Shown here: piece by piece, positions 18,789 to 27,057 of the stretch
Layout: every line of letters begins with the position of its first letter
How positions within the stretch are numbered: the stretch's first letter is position 1
NCBI GenBank assembly: GCA_963750915.1
Contig: CAVVSF010000011.1
Coordinates: forward strand, 248,001 to 312,000
Length of the DNA: 64,000 nt
Reading direction: 5' to 3'
DNA from: DATBJJ01 sp963750915
GTDB lineage: Bacteria; Acidobacteriota; Vicinamibacteria; Vicinamibacterales; 2-12-FULL-66-21
The notes under the pieces: generated by a model
What the model was told of the DNA's origin: nothing
Seen by the model: only the letters and a program-made list of their open reading frames with translations
Database searches by the model: none
Program-made: the position numbers and the translations under genes

Positions 18789-20437
18789 TGAGGACGTCCC
18801 CCTCGGAACGGCGAGCTGTCCGCTGGCTTCGGGCCGTCGCCATCATTGCTGCCGCCGCGGCGGCGCTGGCGTGGATCTGGATGTCCGGCGGCGAGCGCAC
18901 CAGCCAGGAGCGCGTCCACCTCAGCGCGGCGACGATGATGGGGACGCTGGTGCTCCTCGCGGCATGGCTGCTGATGTTCTCCGGGCTGTCGCGTTCCGTC
19001 CGCAGGCGCGTGGCCGTGGCCGTTGTCGCGATTGCCGTCCTTGGCGCGGCGACGATTCGGATAAGAGGTGTGACCGGCGATCTGATCCCGATCCTGGAGT
19101 GGCGATGGGCGTCGGACGCGAGGCCGGCGTTGAACGATTTGCCGCCGATGGTCGAAACCCCTGCAGTGCCGGCGGCTGCGCCGGCTGCGCCCGCCCCGGC
19201 GCCCGCCCCGGCGCCGAGCGCCGCCGCGCCGCCGCCTCCGGATACAAGGACGCCCGACACTGCACCAGCGCGCGACGCGAGCGCCTCCTTTGCGCAGTTC
19301 CTCGGTCCGAATCGCGACGGTGTCGTCGCGGGCGTGCGTCTCGCCACGGACTGGACGGCGGCGCCGCCGCGGCAGGTGTGGCGGCGGCCAGTCGGCGCCG
19401 GCTGGTCCGGCTTCGCGATCGCCGACGGCATCGCCGTCACGCAGGAGCAGCGCGGCGCCAGGGAGATGGTCGTCGCCTACCGGCTGGCCGACGGGCAGCC
19501 GGTGTGGTCGCACGGCGACGATGCGCACTATGAGTCGACCGTGGCAGGCGAGGGGCCGCGGGCGACGCCGACGATCGATCGCGGCCGCGTCTTCACGCTC
19601 GGTTCCACCGGCATTCTCAACGCCCTGGATCTGCGGTCAGGGAAGCGGCTCTGGACCAGGGACATTACTGCCGGCAACGACTCGCCTCCGCCCGATTGGG
19701 GACGAAGCAGCTCGCCGCTCGTCGTCGACGACCTCGTCGTCGTCAGCGTCGGCGGCTCGAACGGGCATTCGCTCGTCGCCTACCAACGCGACTCGGGCGA
19801 CGTCGCCTGGCACGCCGGCGACGATGCCGGCAGTTACAGCTCGCCGCAGCTGGCGACGCTGGCGGGCGTCCGCCAGATCGTGATCCTCAACAAGGACAGC
19901 ATCGCCGGCCACGACACCGCGTCCGGGCGCGTGCTATGGCATCACGCCTGGCCGAGGCTGCAGCCGTCGGTGGCGCAACCGCTGCTGCTCGACGACGACC
20001 GGGTGCTTTTCTCTGCCGGCTACGGCATCGGCAGCCGCATGTTGCAGATCGCGTCGGCAGGCCAGGCGCTTGACGCGCGGCTGGTATGGGAATCGACGCG
20101 GATGAAGGCGAAGTTCGCCAGCCTCATCGCGTACCGAGGCGCGGTCTATGGGCTGGACGACGGCGTGCTGGCGAGCGTCGACCCGGCGACGGGTGAACGA
20201 CGATGGAAGGCGGGACGCTACGGGCACGGGCAGCTGCTGCTGACGGACGGCATCCTGCTGGTCCAGACGGAGGAGGGGGAGATCGTGCTCGTCGACCCGC
20301 GTCCTGACGAGCACCGCGAGCTGACGCGGTTCACCGCGTTCGATCGCAAGACCTGGAATCCGCCCGCGCTGGCGGGACGCCTGCTGGTCGTCCGCAACGA
20401 CGTCGAGGCGGCCTGCTACGAACTGCCGCTACGCTAG
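18788..20437 (+). CDS. Membrane-anchored PQQ-like beta-propeller protein
   Basis: A 549-residue protein with three hydrophobic helices (about 13-31, 48-67, 72-88), a Pro/Ala-rich linker (about 125-165), then an outer-wall-attached or periplasmic propeller. Blades show the PQQ_2 pattern: YRLADGQPVWSH, NALDLRSGKRLWTRD, VAYQRDSGDVAWHAGDD and ASVDPATGERRWKAGRYG. It resembles the quinoprotein-alcohol-dehydrogenase-like superfamily but shows no evident catalytic or PQQ-binding residues, so it is more likely a scaffold or binding protein than an enzyme. The ATG shares a base with the amidohydrolase TGA, which suggests a three-gene operon with the permease. Confidence 0.85.
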   Translation: MRTSPSERRAVRWLRAVAIIAAAAAALAWIWMSGGERTSQERVHLSAATMMGTLVLLAAWLLMFSGLSRSVRRRVAVAVVAIAVLGAATIRIRGVTGDLIPILEWRWASDARPALNDLPPMVETPAVPAAAPAAPAPAPAPAPSAAAPPPPDTRTPDTAPARDASASFAQFLGPNRDGVVAGVRLATDWTAAPPRQVWRRPVGAGWSGFAIADGIAVTQEQRGAREMVVAYRLADGQPVWSHGDDAHYESTVAGEGPRATPTIDRGRVFTLGSTGILNALDLRSGKRLWTRDITAGNDSPPPDWGRSSSPLVVDDLVVVSVGGSNGHSLVAYQRDSGDVAWHAGDDAGSYSSPQLATLAGVRQIVILNKDSIAGHDTASGRVLWHHAWPRLQPSVAQPLLLDDDRVLFSAGYGIGSRMLQIASAGQALDARLVWESTRMKAKFASLIAYRGAVYGLDDGVLASVDPATGERRWKAGRYGHGQLLLTDGILLVQTEEGEIVLVDPRPDEHRELTRFTAFDRKTWNPPALAGRLLVVRNDVEAACYELPLR

Positions 20438-20491
20438 ACCCGCATCTGGTGCTGAGGACGATCACGCGACGTGCTACTACCGACGTTCGTA

Positions 20492-20512
20492 GGGCGGAGC
20501 TTAAGCCCCGCC
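20492..20512. other. Near-perfect palindrome upstream of the radical SAM gene
   Basis: GGGCGGAGCTTAAGCCCCGCC is a palindrome centred on GCTTAAGC with one mismatched pair. It lies in the gap after the PQQ-like gene and could be a terminator stem or a dispersed element. There is no T-run. Confidence 0.45.
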
Positions 20513-20556
20513 TCGCGAGTAAGCATTGCGCGCCTGCCGCAGGTATATAGGGAGAT

Positions 20557-21895
20557 ATGGCCGATCCATCGCCGGTCGCCGACCTCGAGCAAACCGAGGT
20601 CGGCAGCTATTTCGTCGCGAATTACCCGCCATTTTCGATCTGGACCCCCGAGGCCGTGGCGACGGACGCGCGCGTCGCGCTCGATTCGGCGCCCGCTTCC
20701 GCGGATACCCCGCTGGGCCTGTACCTGCACATCCCGTTCTGCCGCAAGCGCTGTCATTTCTGCTACTTCAGGGTTTACACCGACAAGAACGCGCGGGAGG
20801 TCGAGCAGTATCTCGACCTGCTGGGGCGGGAATGGGAGCTCTACGCCGATCGGCCGGCGATCGCGGGGCGGCCCTTCAAGTTCGTCTATTTCGGCGGCGG
20901 TACGCCGTCGTTCCTGTCGACCCGCCAGCTCGAATCGCTCGTCTCGCGGGTGACGGCGAACCGCTCGTGGAGCTCGGCTGACGAGATTACGTTCGAGTGC
21001 GAGCCGGGCACGATCACGAAGCCCAAGCTCGCGGCCATCCGCGGCATCGGGGTGACCCGCCTGAGCCTCGGCGTGGAGAACTTCGACGACCGGATCCTCG
21101 AGCTGAACGGCCGCGCCCATCGCTCGCCGGAGATCGGACGCGTGCTACCGCGAGGCGCGCGAGCTCGGGTTCCCGCAGATCAACGTCGATCTCATCGCCG
21201 GTATGCTGGGCGAGACAGACGAGAACTGGAGCGCCTGCATCGCCAGGACGCTCGAACTCGAGCCGGACAGCATCACCATCTACCAGATGGAGCTGCCCTT
21301 CAACACCACCATCAGCAAGGATCTCCTGCACCACGGCGGCCGCTTCGCCGATCCGGTGGAAGGATGGGCGACGAAGCGGCGCTGGGTGGCGGAGGCGTTC
21401 GAGGCGTTCGAGCGCGCCGGTTATACCGTCGGCAGTGCCTACACGGTGGTGAAGGATCCGGCGAAGACGCGGTTCCACTATCGCGATCGATTGTGGCAGG
21501 GCGCCGACATGATCGGCCTCGGCGTCGCCTCGTTCGGCCACGTCAATGGCGTCCACCTCCAGAACGTCGACACCTGGGAAAAGTACAGCGCCGCCATCGA
21601 ACGTGGCGACGTGCCGCTTGGCCGCGCTTATCGCCCGACCGACGAAGAGCGGATGATCCGCGAGTTCGTGCTGCAGCTGAAGAAGGGCGCGCTGCAGCCG
21701 CGCTACTTCCGCGACAAGTACGGCGTCGACGTCCTCCAGCGTTTCCGCGATCAGCTGGCGTCGCTCGAGGCTTCGGGCTATCTCGCCCAGGCGACGCCGG
21801 AACGCATCGCCATCACCCGCGACGCGCTGCTGCGCGTCGACGTGCTGCTGCGCCGCTTCTTCCTGCCACAGCATTCAGGGATTCGATATACGTAG
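20557..21895 (+). CDS. HemN-like radical SAM protein, frameshifted at about 21141
   Basis: About 445 residues after repair. YLHIPFCRKRCHFCYF holds the CX3CX2C iron-sulfur motif, but the fourth Cys of true HemN (CXC) is Phe. FVYFGGGTPSFLS is the SAM-binding GGGTP loop; SLGVENFDD and PQINVDLIAGM are HemN/HemW-type strands, and a HemN_C-like C-terminus follows. It may therefore be a HemW-like, heme-degrading or class C methylase-type enzyme rather than a coproporphyrinogen oxidase. Homology moves to the +1 frame after HRSPEIGR, joining to YREARELGFPQ. GGAG lies 4 bases before the ATG. A heptamer array follows the stop, then the halogenase-like gene. Confidence 0.82.
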
Positions 21896-21923
21896 GCTCA
21901 GGGCTCAGGGCTCAGGGGGCTCG
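21896..21923. repeat. 7-bp tandem array directly after the radical SAM stop
   Basis: GCTCAGG occurs three times in a row (21896-21916), then GGGCTCGG. It begins at the base after the TAG stop. Confidence 0.7.
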
Positions 21924-22005
21924 GCGTTAGTCAGCTCCCAAACACGGGAGCGAGTGGCAGCGAGCGAGCCACGCGAACGGAGTGCGCCGTCGAAGCGGCG
22001 CGCGA

Positions 22006-22047
22006 GAGAGCGTGTAGGGGAGTCCGAGGGGCAAAGCCCCTCGGTTG
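22006..22047. repeat. Dispersed hairpin repeat, copy 2
   Basis: It matches the element at 2136-2175: GAGAGCGTG, a G-rich stretch, then the stem CCGAGGGGC-AAA-GCCCCTCGG (22024-22044) and TTG. It ends about 10 bases before the next ATG, so it may also act on that gene's leader. Confidence 0.6.
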
Positions 22048-22057
22048 AACAAGACCT

Positions 22058-23368
22058 ATGATCAATTCTGACTACGATGTCGTCGTCATCGGCGGCGGTC
22101 CCGCGGGATCGACGACCTCGACGCTGCTGGCGCAACACGGGCTCAAGGTCGCGCTGTTCGAACGCGAGAAGTTTCCGCGCTTTCACATCGGCGAATCGCT
22201 GATCCCGGAAACCTACTGGGTGCTGAAGCGGCTGGGGATGCTGCCGAAGATGCAGCAGAGCCGCTTCGTCAAGAAGTACAGCGTCCAGTTCGTCAACGCC
22301 AACAACAAGCTGTCCGCCCCCTTTTACTTCTGGGACAACAAGCCGCACGAGTGCTCGCAGACGTGGCAGGTGGTGCGGAGCGAGTTCGACCAGATGATGC
22401 TCGACAACGCCCGCGAGCACGGCGTCGACGCCCGCGACGGCGTGCACGTCGTCGAGGTGCTGTTCGACGGCGATCGCGCCACCGGCGTGCGCATCTCCGA
22501 GAACGGCGAGCGGCGCGAGGTGCGGGCGAAGGTCGTGGTCGATGCCAGCGGCCAGGCGGCGATGTTGCAGAACCGCTTCAAGCTGCGGCTCTGGGATCCG
22601 GTCCTCAACAAGGGTGCGATCTGGACCTACTGGCAGGGCGCCTACCGCGATCAGGGCCGGGACGAGGGCGCCACCATGGTGCTCCAGACCGTCAACCGGA
22701 ACGGGTGGTTCTGGTACATCCCGCTCCACGACGACATCGTCAGCGTCGGTGTCGTGGCGCCATTCGACTATCTCTTCAAGGGGCGCGGCGGGCACGAGCA
22801 GACCTACAGCGAGGAAGTCGAGCGCTGCCCCGCGGTGAAGGACCGGGTGGCGGGCGCGACGCGCGCCACCGGCTATTTCGCCACGCGCGATTACTCGTAT
22901 CGCGCCAGGCGCGTCGCGGGCGAGGGCTGGGTGCTCGTCGGGGACGCGTTCGGCTTCCTCGATCCGCTCTATTCCTCCGGCGTGCTGCTGGCGCTGAAGT
23001 CGGGCGAGCTGGCGGCGGACGCGATCGCCGAAGGGCTGGCGCGCGGCGACGTCAGCGAGGCGCAGCTCGGCAAGTGGGGCGCCGAGTTCAATCTCGGCGT
23101 CGACCGGATGCGCCGCCTCGTCTGCGAGTACTACAACGGCTTCAGCTTCGGCAACTTCGTCCGCAATTTCCCCGAGCTGCGCGGCACCGTGACCGATTTG
23201 CTGATCGGCGATCTCTTCACGTCGCGGGTCGACAAGGTCTGGACGCCGATGGAGTCGCTGTACCCGGCCGACCATCCGCAGATTCCCGCCTGGCACAACG
23301 GCGCTGCCCCCGAGCAGGAGCCGGAGAAAGCCAATCAGCTCGTGCTGCCGGACGGCCGGCGCCCGTAA
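22058..23368 (+). CDS. Flavin-dependent halogenase-like FAD oxidoreductase
   Basis: A 436-residue FAD protein. The N-terminus has the dinucleotide fold VVVIGGGPAGS (about 8-18) and FPRFHIGESLIP. A Lys pair occurs in FVKKYSVQFV (about 70-80). GWFWYIPL (about 217) fits the WxWxIP motif that marks flavin-dependent halogenases. GDAFGFLDPLYSSGV (about 297-311) is the second FAD motif and resembles halogenase sequences. Related geranylgeranyl-reductase-like proteins share much of this, so halogenation is a possibility rather than a firm call. It would need a reduced-flavin source; no flavin reductase is nearby. Its neighbour is the HemN-like gene, suggesting joint tailoring of a small molecule. Confidence 0.75.
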   Translation: MINSDYDVVVIGGGPAGSTTSTLLAQHGLKVALFEREKFPRFHIGESLIPETYWVLKRLGMLPKMQQSRFVKKYSVQFVNANNKLSAPFYFWDNKPHECSQTWQVVRSEFDQMMLDNAREHGVDARDGVHVVEVLFDGDRATGVRISENGERREVRAKVVVDASGQAAMLQNRFKLRLWDPVLNKGAIWTYWQGAYRDQGRDEGATMVLQTVNRNGWFWYIPLHDDIVSVGVVAPFDYLFKGRGGHEQTYSEEVERCPAVKDRVAGATRATGYFATRDYSYRARRVAGEGWVLVGDAFGFLDPLYSSGVLLALKSGELAADAIAEGLARGDVSEAQLGKWGAEFNLGVDRMRRLVCEYYNGFSFGNFVRNFPELRGTVTDLLIGDLFTSRVDKVWTPMESLYPADHPQIPAWHNGAAPEQEPEKANQLVLPDGRRP

Positions 23369-23389
23369 ATTTCGTGGAACGACGGGCTC

Positions 23390-23418
23390 TTGACAACCGA
23401 TCCGATTTTTACTACAAA
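23390..23418 (+). promoter_or_regulatory. Promoter of the PadR/permease operon
   Basis: A perfect -35 TTGACA (23390-23395), a 17-base spacer and -10 TACAAA (23413-23418), ending 9 bases before the ATG at 23428. The transcript would be leaderless or nearly so. The ACTACAAACAAGT around the -10 may hold the PadR operator, giving autorepression. Confidence 0.7.
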
Positions 23419-23427
23419 CAAGTCAAA

Positions 23428-23757
23428 ATGACGCGCGACCATCTCGGACGCTTCGAGCACCAGCTGCTCCTCGCCGTCATGGGGCTTGGCGACGACGCCT
23501 ACGGCATGACGATTCGGCGTGAGCTCGCCGGGCACACGGGACGGGAGGTGGCCGTCGGAGCCATCTACACCGCGCTTGCCAGGCTCGAAGCCCGCGGCTT
23601 CGTGCAATCGAAGCTCGGCGAGCCGACGCCAGAGCGCGGTGGCAAGGCGAAGCGCTTTTACCGTGTCCTTGCGCCAGGACGGCGCGCGGTCGAGAAGGCC
23701 CAGGCGATCCTCCTCGGCCTCGGCGGCGGCGTCGGCCGCGAAGGGAAGCAGCCGTGA
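23428..23757 (+). CDS. PadR-family transcriptional regulator
   Basis: A 109-residue winged-helix repressor of the PadR-s1 type. It shows FEHQLLLAVMGLGDDAYGMTI (helix 1-2), GAIYTALARLEARGFV (recognition helix and wing entry) and AKRFYRVLAPGRRAV (wing). The ATG at 23428 lies just after a strong -10. Its TGA overlaps the permease GTG by 4 bases. In acidobacteria such PadR genes sit directly before orphan permeases, so it probably represses this operon in response to a toxic or signal compound. Confidence 0.92.
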   Translation: MTRDHLGRFEHQLLLAVMGLGDDAYGMTIRRELAGHTGREVAVGAIYTALARLEARGFVQSKLGEPTPERGGKAKRFYRVLAPGRRAVEKAQAILLGLGGGVGREGKQP

Positions 23758-26577
23758 CCGCCGACGAACGATCGACGGCGCCGCCGCGCCTGCCGCGCTG
23801 GCTGCTGCGCCGCGCCCTCGACGGCCCGGCGCGCTCCGCCATCGTCGGCGACCTCGACGAGGAGTACGCCCGCTACGTGCTGCCGCAGCTCGGTCCCGCC
23901 GCGGCGCGGCGCTGGTACTGGCGGCAGGCGATTGCCTCGATCGCTGCCTGCCTCCGCGGCGCGGCGGTCCCGAACCGTGAGCCCGATGAACCCGTTTCGA
24001 GCATGAGGGCGATCATGCAGGACAGTCATGGACTGGCGGCGGACCTGCGGGCGGCGTTCCGCTTCTGCGTCCGCAGCCCGCTGACCTCGATGACGGTGAT
24101 CCTGACGCTGACGATCGGCATCGGCGCCAGCACCGCGGTCTTCTCGCTCGTCAACGCCGTCCTGTTCAAGCCGCTTCCGATCGCCAACGCCGATCGCCTG
24201 GTCTCCATCCGCGCGAAGGCCGGGGGCATGTTCACATATCCCGAGTATCTCGACGCGACGCGAACGGCCGGCCTCAGCGCCGCGATCGCCGACAGCCGCA
24301 CGAGCGCCACGCTGGGGGAAGGCCAGGCGCGGCGGCGCGTCACGGTCGACATCGTCTCGGCGAACTACTTCGAATCGCTCGGCGTCCGGCCGGCCGCGCG
24401 CGGCCGTCTGCTCACCGCGAGCGACGACGCGGCCGGCAGCGTCCCCGTGGCGGTCGTCAGCCACGCCTACTGGCGCGGCGAGCTCGCGTCCGCCGCCGAC
24501 GTCGTGGGGTCGACGCTGCGCCTCAATCGCGCCCTGTTCACCATCGTCGGGATCGCGCCGAACGGCTTTGCCGGCACCTACCCGGGGTTTGCTCCGGACC
24601 TCTGGATCCCGATGACGTCGGCGCCGGAGATGGAGGGCAACCCGGCGATACTCGGGCCGGGCTCATCCTGGCTCGCGCTGCTCGGCATCCTCGAGCGCCC
24701 GGACTCGCTCGCCACCGCGCGCGCCGCCCTGACGGCGCAGTGGGCTGCGACTCGCGGGGGCGACGAGGCAGTGCTCACGCCCATCCCGCGCGGGCAATCG
24801 GGCTTGGACGGCGACGCGGTCATGCAGCTGCGGGTGTTCGGCCTGCTGGTGGCGTTGATCCTGACGATGGCGTGCCTGAATGTCGCGACGCTGTTCGCCG
24901 GTCTCCTCCACGAGCGCCGCAAGGAGCTCGCGATTCGCGCCTCGCTCGGCGCCGGCCGCGTCCGGCTGCTGCGTCAGCTGCTGGCCGAGCATCTCCTGCT
25001 CGCGGCCATCGGCGGCGGCATCGGCAGCCTGATCGGCCCGACGATCGCGCGGTGGCTGGTGGCGGTGCTGGCCGGACCGGTCGTGCCGAGCGGCCTCGAC
25101 GTCGGCGCCGACCGCAACGTCTTCCTCTTCGCCGTCACCCTGACGGTCGTCGTCGGCATTGCGGTCGGCGTGATGCCGGCGATCCGGTGGTCCCGCGTCA
25201 ACACGCTGACCGAACTGCAGGGTGGCGACGTCGGCGTGCGGCGCCTGTTGCGCACGGCCGGCCTCTGGTGGCTGATTCCCTGGCAGGTCGCGCTCGGCAC
25301 CGTGCTGCTCGCGTCGGCTGGCGTGCTGGGAACCACCGTCCATCAATTGATGCAGGGCATCGAGGCGTCGTCTCCGGAGCGCGTGTGGTTTGCCAATCTC
25401 CATGTCGACGCGGTCTCGACGCCGGCCGCTTTCGAGGAGTTCGCGTCGCGCTTCCGCGAGCACCTGCGGGATGCTGCCCGGAACCGACGCCGCCGCGCTG
25501 GCGACGAACCGGCCGCTGGCCTCGTGGCGGCGCGGACCACTAAGGGTCGAGGGCATGACCACCGTGCCCGACTCGAAGCCGATGCCGTTTGGAGCGCCGC
25601 CGCCCCCGCCCCCGCCCGCGAGGAGCGGTTCGGGTTCGGCGAAGGCCGCGGGCGCTGGGGTTGCAAAGGCAGCGGCAGCAGCGCCCGGGAAACGATGGCT
25701 GGTCAGCAACAACTACGTGAGTCCAGGCTTCTTCGCGTCGCTCGCCCTGCCGATCGTCCGCGGCCGCGATTTCACGTCGGCCGACAGCGCGGCGGGCCAG
25801 CCCGTCGCCATCGTCAACGAGACCCTGGCGGGACGCGCGTTCGGCGCCGGCGATCCGATCGGCCGGCGAGTCGAATGGGGCGGCAGCGATGCGTTCGACA
25901 TCACCATCGTCGGTGTGGTGCGCGACCTGCGGAGCGAGCATCTGCGGGAGAGCGCGCCGGACGCGATCTTCTTCCCGTTGTCGCAGGTGCCTCTTCCCAG
26001 TACCCTGACACCGACGCCGACGGGTGGCCGCGACTCGATCGATCTCACCATGGTGTGGCGGGCGAGCGAAGGGGCACCGCTCGTGGCCGAGCAGCTCCGG
26101 CAGCACGCGCTGGCGTTCGATACGCGGCTGTTCGTCGATCGAGTGTGGACGTTCGACGACGAGGCCGGCCGGTCGCTCAGCCGCGAACGGGTGCTGGCGC
26201 GGACCGGATCGGTCCTCGGCCTCATCGCGCTCGCATTGCTGATGGTCGGCCTCTACGGCACGTTGACCGCCGCCGTCGTCAGGGGACGGCGCGAGATCGG
26301 GATTCGGCTGGCCCTCGGCGCCACTCCGACGTCGGTCCTGGCCATGGTCGTCGGCCGTGGTCTCCTCGTCGCCGCAGCCGGCCTGGCGCTGGGGCTGCCG
26401 CTGTCGTACGCGGCGACGAAGTCGTTCGCGCACCTGCTCTACGGTGTCCGGCCGGCGGAACCGCTGGTCATCGCCGCCAGCGTCGCGATGATTCTCGTCA
26501 CCGTCGCGATTGCCGCCTACGTCCCGGCACGCCGGGCGGCGCGCGTCGATCCGCTGGTAGTGCTGCGGACCGAGTAG
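23754..26577 (+). CDS. PadR-linked ADOP-type ABC permease, frameshifted at about 25470
   Basis: About 940 residues after repair. A soluble N-terminal prefix (PRWLLRRALDGPARSAIVGDL) is the permease-prefix domain found only with PadR-linked members. A MacB-type membrane start follows (SMTVILTLTIGIGASTAVFS, about 115-140), then periplasmic and FtsX blocks (ERRKELAIRASLGAGRVRLL) and a second half ending PARRAARVDPLVVLRTE. In the +1 frame the sequence resumes as MLPGTDAAALATNRP after FREHLR, so one G of GGG at 25468-25470 is probably extra. A Pro/Ala/Gly-rich insert follows the break. Translationally coupled to PadR; no ATPase gene is present. Confidence 0.85.
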
Positions 26578-26582
26578 CCCCC

Positions 26583-26606
26583 GAGCCCCGAACCCCGAGC
26601 CCCGAG
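26583..26606. repeat. 7-bp tandem array after the permease stop
   Basis: GAGCCCC, GAACCCC, GAGCCCC and GAG follow the TAG after five C residues. The unit is the same as that at 36384 and 44333, so this heptamer family recurs at separate loci. Confidence 0.75.
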
Positions 26607-26612
26607 TACAAT
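26607..26612 (+). promoter_or_regulatory. -10 box TACAAT before the thioesterase
   Basis: TACAAT ends 7 bases before the GTG at 26620 and abuts the heptamer array. No -35 is visible. Confidence 0.45.
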
Positions 26613-26619
26613 ACGCCCC

Positions 26620-27045
26620 GTGTCCGAGGGCTTCCGCTACTCACGCCAGGTCAAGTTCTACGAAACCGACCTCGCCGGCGTCGTGCACTTCAGCAACTAC
26701 TTTCGCTACATGGAAGAGGCCGAGCATGCGCTCTGGCAGGCGGCGGGACTGACCGTTGACCGGGCCGGCGCCGAGCTGGGCTACCCCAGGGTTTCGGCGA
26801 CGTTCGACTACAAGCGGCCGCTCTTCTTCGAGGATGCGTTCGTCATCCTCGTCCGGGTGCATGCCCAGTCGAAGAAGACCATCCAGTACACCTTCACGTT
26901 CACCCGCGGCGACACCATCATCGGCGCCGGGTCGTTGACGATTGCCAGCGCGACCCGCGACTTCCAGTCGATGCGCGCCGTCGACGTGCCGCCCGACGTC
27001 ATCCCGCGGCTCAAGGCCGCAGCCGGGCAGCATGACGACGCCTGA
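26620..27045 (+). CDS. YbgC/FadM-type acyl-CoA thioesterase (hotdog fold)
   Basis: A 141-residue 4HBT protein. YETDLAGVVHFSNYFRYMEEAE (cut here as YETDLAGVVHFSNY then the helix) carries the catalytic Asp17 and the His of the 4HBT active site, and the central helix follows. Length fits the family (130-150). It hydrolyses acyl-CoA thioesters in the cytoplasm, chain length unknown. The GTG start has a -10-like box 7 bases upstream and no Shine-Dalgarno. The next gene starts 12 bases after the stop, which suggests co-transcription. Confidence 0.88.
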   Translation: MSEGFRYSRQVKFYETDLAGVVHFSNYFRYMEEAEHALWQAAGLTVDRAGAELGYPRVSATFDYKRPLFFEDAFVILVRVHAQSKKTIQYTFTFTRGDTIIGAGSLTIASATRDFQSMRAVDVPPDVIPRLKAAAGQHDDA

Positions 27046-27057
27046 GGCTCGCCGCCG

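Noticed and set aside
20557..21895. True coproporphyrinogen III oxidase HemN
   Set aside because: The fourth Cys of the CX3CX2CXC motif is Phe, and no other haem-synthesis gene is nearby, so only HemN-like is claimed.
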